A DNA stretch of 64,000 bases. It comes from Xiphias gladius (lineage: Eukaryota > Chordata > Actinopteri > Istiophoriformes > Xiphiidae). A program made the translations under genes and the position numbers. Below the pieces are notes generated by a model, which saw only the letters and a program-made list of their open reading frames with translations, had not been told where the DNA came from and ran no database searches. Positions 54,261 to 63,052 of this stretch are shown piece after piece. Each line of letters begins with the position of its first letter. Position 1 is the stretch's first letter. The stretch is from contig NC_053415.1 in the NCBI RefSeq assembly GCF_016859285.1, positions 18,808,501 to 18,872,500 of the forward strand. Direction: 5' to 3'.

Positions 54261-55069
54261 AAGTTTCATAAGTCTTTACTTTGGAACTTTTCATGCTAAA
54301 TGCTTCAAATTTTCAGTGACTGTCCTAATCCATTAGATGCCTTTCATTTCTAAAGTGGTTGGCCCACAGTTGCTTATTTATCAAGTTATGGGCTCGCTGA
54401 AAAGTATATTAAAAAATATTTTTTCGTGCTTTGGAGCTCACTATAGCTTCACACTGAATAACATTAAAAATTTTTTTTAAAGGAGTATTTGATTAAAAAA
54501 AACATTTATAAAAAGCATTTTGTGGCAAAAAGCACATAAGGCATGTTATAATTCAAAACAGAGCGCATTTTGTCTTAAAACTGTACATGTGTTGTGATCG
54601 TTAATGCTTAGTTAGTGAAAGAATGGGAAATATTGATCTTGACAGCTATCACTCGTCTTGTGGTTAGTTACGAGAGAGGCGGTCAGATTTCACGAGTTGT
54701 CCTGTTTGTTGCTATGGCTGTTTCAAGTCGTGTAGTATGTAGCAAACTGATAACTTTATAGGCGGTATACTAAGGGGGAGGGTGATGAACTGTAACCGCC
54801 TTATGCCCCCCCCCAAAAAAACACATTTAATAGCGTAGCTACTTAGCTAGCTCGTGGTAACGACGGAAGTAGCCAACCATCATGTCACAGACGCAGCCAA
54901 GAAAACGCATATAGACATAATGTCTGCCCATCAGCTGTGACAATTACAGTCGAACTCTCTTACCCATGTGGTGAGTATCTAACTGAACAGTGGGCATTTC
55001 TTTGAGGGGAATGTGCCCCGATCCACCGTCTCCGCAGCAGCCTAGACAACACGTAAACATCGCAGCCAT
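46369..55069 (-). CDS. spryd7: SPRY domain-containing protein 7, 5 exons
   Basis: Minus-strand exons: 55069-54964, 53408-53292, 52853-52687, 49511-49409, 46466-46369. The total is 591 nt, or 196 aa, the same length as human SPRYD7 (C13orf1/CLLD6). The N-terminus is Cys-rich (MAAMFTCCLGCCGDGG) followed by HIPLKEMPTVQLDTHHMG. The SPRY domain covers roughly residues 37-185, with GTDVVIVKSGRRICGTGGC, SYFEFKIQSTG, WGVGVATQKVNLNQ, YHNNEEKNRLPA, GITYDHVELNVYLNG and YPVVYVDD. The C-terminus ends FEKILFEQQIF. Its molecular role is poorly known; SPRY domains bind protein partners. All introns are GT-AG and phases match at every junction. It is head to head with trim13. Intron 3 holds a MITE-like element and intron 4 holds three repeat insertions. 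Confidence 0.97.
47030..47262. mobile_element. MITE-like element (family B, copy 2)
   Basis: The best-preserved copy. About 45-bp inverted ends run GGCTTTTTCACTGAAGACAT ... CACAGTAGGAAAA and TTTTCCTACTATGACAAGAC ... ACTGTGAAAAAGGCC. It lies in spryd7 intron 4 with no coding capacity. Confidence 0.85.
47581..47800. mobile_element. MITE-like element (family B, copy 3)
   Basis: The left end is GACCTTTTTCATGGCAGACA then TTTTGACTTGTCATAGAAGA. The right end, TTTCCTGCTTTGACAAGCCA then CTGAGAAAAGCCTG, is an eroded inverted match. It lies in spryd7 intron 4 about 320 bp from copy 2. Confidence 0.7.
50120..50500. repeat. Retroposon-tail-like fragments
   Basis: GGCGCCGTATAAATAAAATT followed by short TTGACTTGAC-type repeats (about 50164-50196), and CATCCATCCATCCATTAGCT then ATACAGCTTATCCTTCAGAG (about 50459-50490), both resemble 3' ends of fish SINE/LINE-type repeats. 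The bodies are not recognisable. They lie in spryd7 intron 3. Confidence 0.5.
51994..52622. mobile_element. MITE-like element, about 630 bp, in spryd7 intron 3
   Basis: The left end, TTAAAGGGGCAAGATGTGAG, and the reverse complement of the right end, TTAAAGGGACACTGTGTGAG, give matching inverted termini. A 108-codon minus frame inside (52365-52039, starting MMAGRGRAATAAAS) is carried by the repeat and is not a host gene. Confidence 0.75.
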
Positions 55070-56024
55070 TCTTGCCCAATACAACATCCGGAAACAAACC
55101 CATGCCATAAAACCAAAGAGCGCTTGGTGTTAGAAGCGTCAGACTTGCCCCCTTAGGACGCACAACAACAGCGACACGCCGCGGCAGAGGTCGGAGCTAC
55201 ATAAGCCCCCGCTGCCCCACTGTATCCAATCACAGCGGCTAAGATAGGCAGTTGCTCCTGATGGCATGGAAACAAGGGAAGAAAATCAAGGTCAAAATTT
55301 CCACACGTGACTAAGTAACTATTGGATAGCGAAGTTACATAACCGCAAGTGAGCAGAAAGTGAGTTTCGGGGTGAAAAAAATATCAAATGTTCAGCAGTG
55401 GACGAATGGTGCACTGGTAATACCAATTCAAAACTGGAGAGCATCGTCGGAGGTGGATTTGAACTGGCGGAAACATAAAGCCAAGGCAGTGTGGCTGTTT
55501 CCAGTCTACCTCCGTTTCTGTTCGCTCACGGGGGCCAGATAATCTTGCCACTTGTCCGTTCAGTGCGACATAGCGTCGAAGTTTACTTTTTATACCAGCC
55601 GATGCACCCGGGCGCTTTCGCCGTGTTAACTGTTGACATATGCATGTATTGACAAGTCCCCACACGAGTGACTTAAGTGGGGCAGTATAAAAGCCCCCGA
55701 TGCCAAGCTGGGACTAAAACCTATTTGACAGTTTTTCACGCTGTAATGTTTTGCATAGCAACAGCCCCTCCCCCATCCAACTGGCAGGGATCCTCTGCAA
55801 GTTACCCAGCGGGGACAAAAACGTAAACATCCCAATGTTCAAATTTAAGCCGTCAAATAAATCGGAACACCGGCGGCTTCCATGTATGTGGCCTCATACT
55901 ACGCCCCTCGGATGTACGTGTGCGTAAATACAAGACGAATCGGTGCATCTCAATTTTTCCGCACGCCGCTGAAACAGTTAACTCTACACCCGGAAAGGGC
56001 GAAGTCTGCACAGCAACAAGCGCC
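55070..56024. promoter_or_regulatory. Divergent promoter region between spryd7 and trim13
   Basis: Fewer than 1 kb separate the spryd7 ATG (55069, minus) from the first plausible in-frame trim13 ATG (56025, plus). The interval is GC-richer and CpG-containing, notably about 55130-55260 and 55560-55920. This is consistent with one bidirectional promoter or two closely spaced ones. Two inverted CCAAT motifs lie slightly downstream, at about 56187-56196. Confidence 0.5.
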
Positions 56025-56057
56025 ATGATTGCGTTGCACTGTGCGTCTCAGCAGCTG
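56025..56057 (+). CDS. trim13: Candidate upstream trim13 exon giving an 11-codon N-terminal extension
   Basis: An ATG at 56025 opens eleven codons (MIALHCASQQL) ending at a strong donor, CAGCTG then GTGAGTGA. Splicing to the acceptor TGTTTACAG at 56711-56719 joins in frame to GAG ACC and then the canonical trim13 ATG at 56726. If this splice is used, translation could begin here and add 13 residues. If not, this is 5' UTR. The frame is open further upstream, to an ATG at 55920. No transcript evidence is available. Confidence 0.45.
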
Positions 56058-56725
56058 GTGAGTGATTCTTTTGGTCCAGTAGTTGCATGTTACTATGCGC
56101 TTGCAAAATCTGTCACAGCCCTCCTTCGGTACCTTGCCAACAGGAGCAAGGCTAACGCGAGCCCCGTTTGTCGCCAATTTGTCGCATTGGATTGGTCAGG
56201 CGGCGGTAATTTAGGATTCAACTCAGCTAACCGCCGTCCTGCTATTCTGTCATACAAAGCTAGGAGAAAAAAAATCGCCTGCCGTTACAGTTTATGCCTG
56301 CAAAATTATCAGAGGTTTCGACCGGTGTCCAACCTGGTTTTGCGACGCGGTTTTAAGTTTCTTACGACACCGGCCGGTTACAGAAAGACATCAGAGGCAG
56401 GGATGTTACCTAACAGCAGATTGGCAAACGGAGCCTTTGGCAGAGCACATGCCAACCTTTTACGCGGGTACAGCAACCCAAGTCAGTTTCACTTTCGGGA
56501 TGGGAATACTCCAGACACAGCTGGAACATGACTGCAAAATCTGTATCCTTTGCGAGGCTACGGCATTTTCATGTGTAATTTACTGCCGCTGCTACCTTAC
56601 GTGGCAGCATCTCCGTGTGCGTGAATGCGTATTATGTAGCCCGTTTTACTTAGCGTCGACTTGTTGGGCTTTTATTTAAATTGGGCACCAGTTTTGACGC
56701 CTGGATGATGTGTTTACAGGAGACC

Positions 56726-57922
56726 ATGGAGCAGCTAGAAGAGGAACTTACGTGCCCAATCTGCTGCGGTCTCTTCGAAGACCCACGGGTCTTGTTGTGC
56801 TCACACAGCTTCTGCAAGAAATGCTTGGAGGGACTCTTGGAGGGTAACCGAGGTCCAGGTTTCAGAACACCTTTCAAATGCCCCACGTGCCGCAAAGAGA
56901 CCCCTCAAAACGGCGCAAACAGCCTGCAGATCAACTATTCTCTGCGCGGAATCGTGGAGAAGTACAGCAAAATAAGGTTTATGCCTAAAATGTCTGTTTG
57001 TAAACAACACTGCGGCCAACCCCTTAACATATTTTGCGCCACGGACTTGAAACTCATTTGTGGATTTTGCGCAACAGCAGATGACCACAAAGGGCATAAA
57101 ATATGCTCCTTGGGGGAGGCATATGACCGGGAGAAGGAGGCGTTCGAAGAGCTGCTTCGCGGGATGGAGAGCTGGCAGAGCGCAGATATCCTGTCCTGCC
57201 TGGAGACACTACAGACCAGTAAGAAGAAGGCTCTTCAGTCGGTGACCAAGGACGCAGAAAAGGTAATAGATTATTTCGACAAACTCACAAGTGCCCTCGA
57301 ATGCAAGAAGAACGAGATCCTCTCCGATTTTGAAACACTGAAGCTGGTGGTGATGCAAGCGTACGACCCGGAGATCACCAAGCTGAGCGCGGCACTGGAA
57401 GAGCAGAGACGGGCGCTCAGCATCGCGGAGTCCTTCAGGAACGTCTCCGACCCCCTGTGCTTTCTGCAGCAGATGCAGGAGTTTCGGGAGAAGTTGAGGG
57501 TCCTTAAGGAGACTCCCCTGCCCTCCCGGAAAGAGATGGATGTCGGTCCCCTTGTACGCAATTTCGATGTAAAAAAGTGGGATTCACTGAGGCTCAGAGA
57601 AGTGGACAAGATCTCAGTCCCTCACGAGAGCGGCTCCTACCGAGTGGGGGGCTCACGGATGGCGGCGCCCCGATGGATCACCTTATTCATGAGTCTGTTA
57701 CTACCAACTCTGCTCCTGCTGCAGCCGCACAACCTTGCAGTCTACGTAACCTCGCAGATTGAACCATTTCTCACGACAGTCTCCTCGCACCTTACTCACA
57801 CTGGTGTGTACCTGCTGGAAATCACTGACGTGTGCACGGGTTTAATTGGCGCAGGCCAGGATTGTATCGTGAACTTAATTGACTCTACTGTCAGTTTTAT
57901 TGGCAGTTGTAAGTTGTTTTAA
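56726..57922 (+). CDS. trim13: TRIM13 (RFP2) ER-membrane E3 ubiquitin ligase, single main coding exon
   Basis: The frame from ATG 56726 gives 398 aa; human TRIM13 is about 407 aa with all coding sequence in one exon. Order: RING from C10 to about C55 (LTCPICCGLFEDPRV, CSHSFCKKC, FKCPTCRKE); B-box 2 at about residues 92-125 (VCKQHCGQPLNIFC, CGFCATADDHKGH); coiled coil at about 130-290; a hydrophobic membrane segment at about 315-340 (ITLFMSLLLPTLLLL); and a further C-terminal segment. The tail-anchored layout fits the ER E3 that acts in ERAD and ER-phagy. An upstream in-frame ATG at 56681 is rejected because a consensus acceptor (TGTTTACAG) at 56711-56719 lies between it and the conserved MEQLEEELTCPIC start. 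A downstream AATAAA at 58242-58247 is a good 3' end candidate. Confidence 0.97.
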   Translation: MEQLEEELTCPICCGLFEDPRVLLCSHSFCKKCLEGLLEGNRGPGFRTPFKCPTCRKETPQNGANSLQINYSLRGIVEKYSKIRFMPKMSVCKQHCGQPLNIFCATDLKLICGFCATADDHKGHKICSLGEAYDREKEAFEELLRGMESWQSADILSCLETLQTSKKKALQSVTKDAEKVIDYFDKLTSALECKKNEILSDFETLKLVVMQAYDPEITKLSAALEEQRRALSIAESFRNVSDPLCFLQQMQEFREKLRVLKETPLPSRKEMDVGPLVRNFDVKKWDSLRLREVDKISVPHESGSYRVGGSRMAAPRWITLFMSLLLPTLLLLQPHNLAVYVTSQIEPFLTTVSSHLTHTGVYLLEITDVCTGLIGAGQDCIVNLIDSTVSFIGSCKLF

Positions 57923-59115
57923 TTACTAGCCTGTGGCATGTCAGGCACTCACAGCTACAAGTTGTTTCCAAGTGACCCATGAGGTGCACTAAACTAGTGA
58001 CAGATATGCACCTGAGTATATGGAAACACTTGTTTACCTGATTGTTTACCATGTCTTTTGCCTTTATCCGTTTTCTTTTTTTTTAACCCAAGCTCCAACC
58101 TCTCTGAATCAATCTTTAATCCAAAGAGGTTGTAGCTTTCATTTACATCAATTAGACACCAATTCACATTTATTTCGACGAAATTGCAATCTATTCTTTT
58201 CAGCGGTGACGATTTTATACTTCTCCAAGACGATCTTGATAAATAAAACTGAGAGATGTAAGACACGTCAATGCTTGTTTTTCTTTAGTGTGACGGGCCT
58301 AATCCGACCTCTATTTAGGGACAATGGCGAGCCAATGAACAACGCAAAGTGACAACGAGAAGTGTACAGTGTAATCCGTGGCCTCTTACCCGCAGAGCGC
58401 GTCCGCACCACAGTGATGCTGCAACCTCTTCAAGGTTACGAACGTTACATAACGGGGCCCGTGTGAAATATTCAGCGGGCTGCAGACGCAGCGCAAGAGG
58501 TACCAAAAGAACACCGACCCCGTGATATTATGTTGGTTCCACGAAACCTAAAAAACTGACAGCTGTATCTCTACCGGTGATAATAAAATTTAAGCAAGAT
58601 TACAGGATTGGCACGCGTGCTGGAGTGTCACTTTAATTCTACGCAAAATTTATTTGCAGAGGTTCTTGGAACCATTTCGTTGCATGACTTGTCTGGTCTA
58701 TAAAGTCAAACATTTGCAGACTGCTAAATTAAAAGCACAGTGTAGCCCTATTTTCTGTCATGCATCTGAATTTTGAAGAAAACCTACTTTTAAGCCTAAA
58801 ATCAAAATGCAACTGTGTGGGCAAATGGAACTTATTAAACAATTTTAAATGTGTGTTAGCTCAGTGAGATCTTTGGCTCATCACCAATACTGGTCTTTAT
58901 TGAAATAGGTCAGAGCAAACGGACAAACAGTGAATTGTGTATTGATCATGTAACCCTTTATTTATGTATTCCCCTGAGTAGATATGCATTTTAAATAAAG
59001 AGATAATTAAATAAATAAATAAAAATCCCAAGATGAGACAACAAAGTGAATCCGTTATGTCAGCACTGATCATAATTCAGGATGTTAGTCATGGCACGCT
59101 CGTGTGTGTATGTAT

Positions 59116-59117
<2 letters not shown>

Positions 59118-59160
<43 letters not shown>
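59118..59160. repeat. TG/TA microsatellite
   Basis: About 16 TG units followed by TA units, between trim13 and the miRNA cluster. Confidence 0.95.
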
Positions 59161-59162
<2 letters not shown>

Positions 59163-60032
59163 GCCTTCTGTTGCCGGGCAAATGTAGGTTGAAAATAAAA
59201 GTACCATACTATATTTATACTTTAATTTTGACGGCATGCAAATTCAAATATAGCCTGACAAACGTTAACTCAATCCAAAATAAGAAAAACTATTGTAAAT
59301 AACAATGAATAGCTAAAACTTTCCTAGAAAATTACCATACAACCGGGGCACCATTTAAATCAAACGTGGGCCTATGGTGAGGGTTAATAAAAAAATAAAC
59401 TTCAAGTCACCACCTACACAATCAATGTCCGTGACTAAATAACCTAATAATAAGTGAATAACCTATTCCGTGTCTAATCACATCCCCAGATAAGGTCCCG
59501 CACTCTTGCACCTTTTCACACTGTGGGTCTGAGCGTGTGATGGTAATTTAAAAAAATGACCTGTTTTATTATTCCTGTTATTAAAACGTCTTTTTCAATG
59601 TTATTTATTATTGTTAGAATGTTGATTTTACAAAAAATCCATTTTCAAGTTTTCTGGGAGTTAAAAAAAAAAAAAGCTTGCATTTAATGTACAAGCGCAA
59701 ACAAATCGTGTCGGTGACCGTGCCACTCGGTGTATAATTCTACAATTATAAAGGTACATAAAATGTACACGACTTAAATAAAAACTGGTAAATATGTCTA
59801 ATGTCCCAAAGGTAAAAAATGTGAATCTTAAGTGTAAGACAAAATGAGGAAATTCAGGCCACACATCACTATCAAGACTGCTTCCAAATTTTGATGTGCT
59901 GTGTGCGGAGTCAGCAGCTTTTCTAAATACGCGAAATAATCCAACACACTTCAGATTTAAATCACTGCTTTTAGGGAAGTATACGAGAATTTACTAATTT
60001 CCAAAAAGGATTGAATTACTTCGAAGCTATTA

Positions 60033-60033
<1 letters not shown>

Positions 60034-60072
<39 letters not shown>
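60034..60072. repeat. CA microsatellite
   Basis: About 19 CA units followed by a short CT run. Confidence 0.95.
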
Positions 60073-60075
<3 letters not shown>

Positions 60076-60489
60076 CTCTCACTGATAAAATGTATTTTCA
60101 AAGTCCACCTTGTAGCCATGGCGTTATAAAATTATGCATATTATATTCAGGCTAATCCTCTTTTAAATTAAAACAGAACGACCGAATGTTGCGAAAAATG
60201 TATATTTAAAGTAAATGTTTTTTCCATTTCCAAAAACGAAAAGCGCTCCTGCTTTGAAATAAAAATCCCGTAATTCGGGTTTATTTATAATTAGTGTCAC
60301 AGAACAAATACGAGAATTCAGAATTATCAATTTTTAAAAAAAGGCCCACAAGGCCAAATGGAAGAAAACTAATGCAACATACGTTATTTTCAGTGGACAG
60401 CAAAATATTAGTAGGCCTTAAACTATAGTATCAGAAAAGATCCATGGTAACCAGGAAAAATGTAATCACCAAAGTAATACATCTTGTCA

Positions 60490-61240
60490 AAGTTTATTTA
60501 TTTCATATATTTTTATCAAAAAAAGCGTTGGTCTGGTCCGTAGGACTTGGTCAACAGGTGTAGCCACTCGGCCAGCGTCTTCTCATCTGATTTGGAAGCT
60601 TTTTATTTTACCGTCAAAGTTCACCTAGAGCTTGCAGTCCAGATTTTAACGAAAGCCGGAGATTTACCAAAGGTCGCCACAATATCCCCAAAGGCCTTTG
60701 AAGCATCATGAATTTAGTCATTTTTATTAGGCACGTCTGATTTGGGATTATCATCCTCGGATAACCTGGTACAACAGAGATGCCTACATGGGGTTCACAT
60801 GCGCTTAAAATGGAGGCTTTTGGCGGTCACAGCATTGCGCGGTTATTCCACTAAACATCAGAATATATCATCATAGGTTTGTTGGGATAAAACAGACACA
60901 ATATGTAATAATCTAAAGCGACTGGGTCGTCGTGAGCGAGCATAAAGATACCAAAAACCGCCAGGGTAATCGGGCCTAAACTGAGCAGAAATATCTTAAA
61001 ATAAAAAAATAAAAAAAATACCTTGACTTATATAAGCTAAATGCATTTTATTTCACAAAGAATTCTGGTTCATACAGTCTACAGTATGACGACTGTAATG
61101 ATTTTAATCCGCAGTAAATCTGTCTGTGTCAGGACTCACGCTGAACAGGCCGGACATCCCAGTAGCGCTGCGGCGGAGCCACACGGGCCATACTGTGCAC
61201 GGTTTCTTCTTTGTGGATGGCGGTACTACTTAAAGCCATG
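60490..61240. other. Exon-like island of uncertain strand downstream of mir-15a/16
   Basis: GC-richer patches with splice-like signals lie between AT-rich flanks. On minus: an ATG in ACCATGG context at 61239, open for 33 codons to a GTGAGT donor after 61140; a hydrophobic open stretch at about 60860-60995 after a T-rich AAG; an acceptor TGTACCAG before 60765; and AATAAATAAA at about 60491-60502. On plus: an acceptor-like TCTGTGTCAG before 61131 and a donor ATG/GTAAGAAT at 61240. The strands compete and no homologue was recognised. The minus reading would suit a 3' exon of the miRNA host transcript (DLEU2-like). Confidence 0.3.
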
Positions 61241-61594
61241 GTAAGAATTTTCAGTGTCAGCAAAACTAACGGTTGAAGTATAACTTAAATAGAAAATGAA
61301 TGCACTAAGTGCACAGCATTTTGTTAAACAGCAAGTTTAGCATGTCATGTTCACAACACATAAGACATAACCCAATTTAAAATTTTATTTTTGAAAGTGC
61401 GCAGACATAACAGTGACATGTAGAAAATACAGTGTATACACATTTTAACTATCAAAACAAGGTCGTGCTGAAGGTTAACTCAAAATCTGTGAGTAAACAA
61501 TGCACATGTGAGCATATCTTAAGCAAAGCCGCTGTTTGACACCACCAGTGTTGTCTTGAGTACTGGGTGGTTAGTAGCAGTGATTGTGAGTGGT

Positions 61595-61680
61595 CAGCTT
61601 TGCTTCAGCAGCACGATCAATACTGGAGGCTTCAGCTAGAGTCTTAACTCCAATATTTACGTGCTGCTACAGTAAAGCGA
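61595..61680 (-). ncRNA. mir16: mir-16 precursor
   Basis: Minus-strand hairpin. The 5p arm at 61669-61648 begins TAGCAGCACGTAAATATTGG and ends AG, the miR-16 mature sequence with the GGAG 3' end I recall for zebrafish miR-16b. The 3p arm at 61626-61605 begins CCAGTATTGATCGTGCTG and is complementary to the 5p arm, as in known miR-16 star strands. The loop lies at about 61627-61647. miR-15/16 family members repress cell-cycle and anti-apoptotic mRNAs. The gene is 3' of mir-15a on the same strand, as expected for one primary transcript. Confidence 0.97.
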
Positions 61681-61872
61681 CCCGCAGATGAGAATGATAG
61701 CTTTGTTATTAGGAAAACTGTCGATGTGGCTTTAACTCAGACAATGAATACTTTTGTATATGCAGGAGTGATAAGCAATTTCAATTGTCACTGGGGGAAG
61801 ACAAAAAAAAAAAAAAAAAAAAAAGCCAACAGGTTGAAGAACTGATAGGCGACATCCAGGCGAATATTCAGG

Positions 61873-61943
61873 GTTTACTGCTGCAGCACAGTATGGCCTG
61901 CATCTCTGTGTAACCCACAAACCATTCCGTGCTGCTACAGCAT
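61873..61943 (-). ncRNA. mir15a: mir-15a precursor
   Basis: Minus-strand hairpin. The 5p arm at 61937-61916 begins TAGCAGCACGGAATGGTTTG and ends TG, miR-15a type with the family seed AGCAGCA. The 3p arm at 61900-61879 begins CAGGCCATACTGTGCTGC, matching miR-15a-3p style and pairing with the 5p arm. Its mature arm begins 268 nt upstream of that of mir-16 on the same strand, reproducing the 15a-then-16 order of the human cluster in DLEU2. The host transcript promoter is probably to the right, at the far end of or beyond this window. Confidence 0.97.
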
Positions 61944-62173
61944 CACCAGAACTGCAGTCATGGTCCCTCTGCTTCCAGCTCTTCTCATCTTGTGTTATTT
62001 GCACTCTTTTCATCTTTCAGGCTTCCAGTCCTTACCACATGTTCACAGATGAGCACAGACTTATTGCCTATCATTTATCTACCTAACAGATGTTCAGATG
62101 ATCATCAGCATCTTTTGCAGATCGAAGTCTCATGTCCACTCCGAAAGCAGGCAAGGAAGCTCTCCATCATCTG

Positions 62174-62224
62174 AAACAAACAAACAAACAAACAAACAAA
62201 CAAACAAACAAACAAACAAACACA
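62174..62224. repeat. ACAA microsatellite
   Basis: About twelve AAAC/ACAA units in tandem, 0.24 kb from the start of the mir-15a hairpin. Confidence 0.95.
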
Positions 62225-62290
62225 AAAGACAGTACATTTTAATACAATTCTCATGTCAGCCTGTCAAAATCGCAGTGATAATCATCAAAG

Positions 62291-62770
62291 TGCACTGTAT
62301 GGCCACAGGTATACGGACACCAGATTATTACACTCATATGGTTCTTAAAATTTTTATTTTAAAACAAAATTTAACCTTAATATGCTGCTGTAACAGCCTA
62401 CAGTCTTATGGGAAATCCTTTCACTACATTTTGGAACCTGGCTGTACAGATTTGCACCCATTTAGCCACAATGTGAGGTTGCACATTTTTATTGTGAGAT
62501 GAAGCCTGGCTCAATGTCAGCTTTCAATGGAGTCTAGTCAGGGCTCTCTGCAGGCCAGTCAAGTTTTTCCAAGATCAAAAAACATTTCTTTATAGATCTT
62601 GCTTAATGCACAGTGGTATCATCATCTTGAAATAGTAATGGGCCTTCCCACAGAACTTGAAGCACACTCTTGTCTACAGTGTCATTGTATGCTGTAACAT
62701 TAGGATTCCCCTTGACTGTAAACCAAGCAGCATAGGGATAGGGTTGTTTACATACTGGCCATATAGTGTA
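62291..62770. mobile_element. Degenerate Tc1-type non-autonomous element
   Basis: The left end reads GCACTGTATGGCCACAGGTA and the right end TACTGGCCATATAGTGTACT, imperfectly inverted; this is the ACTATATGGCC terminus common in fish. The interior has no intact frame. It lies upstream of the mir-15a/16 pair. Confidence 0.7.
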
Positions 62771-63012
62771 CTCAAGTTATTTCACAACTTAAGTGCAAGA
62801 ATTTGTGCAGACTTGTTCTCCATTACAGTTGAACATCACATCGGATTGCATTTTAGTAGAAACAGTAAAAACTAATTCAAATTTAAAATAAGCCTTTCTT
62901 TGGCAGCACTAAAAGCTGCACAACTTTAACATATAAAAGACTTTATTTGCCAAGTTGAAAATTTGTTTAGTAGCATAGCTAATATTTGAAATTATTTTAC
63001 AACACTAATAAG

Positions 63013-63052
<40 letters not shown>

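Larger units (their letters stand above)
57923..60490. other. trim13 3' UTR and intergenic AT-rich sequence
   Basis: The trim13 3' UTR probably ends just after the AATAAA at 58242-58247. Beyond it I see no coding signal. There is a TG/TA microsatellite at 59118-59160, a CA microsatellite at 60034-60072 and scattered A/T runs. Confidence 0.5.

Noticed and set aside
55920-56531. 203-codon plus-strand frame upstream of trim13, as a separate gene
   Set aside because: No recognisable domain or composition. It runs through a strong splice donor and a GC-rich promoter region, and only its first part may belong to a trim13 first exon.
56681-56725. In-frame ATG 15 codons upstream of the conserved trim13 start
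   Set aside because: A consensus splice acceptor (TGTTTACAG) lies between it and the conserved start, and the intervening residues are not TRIM13-like, so this stretch is best read as intron.
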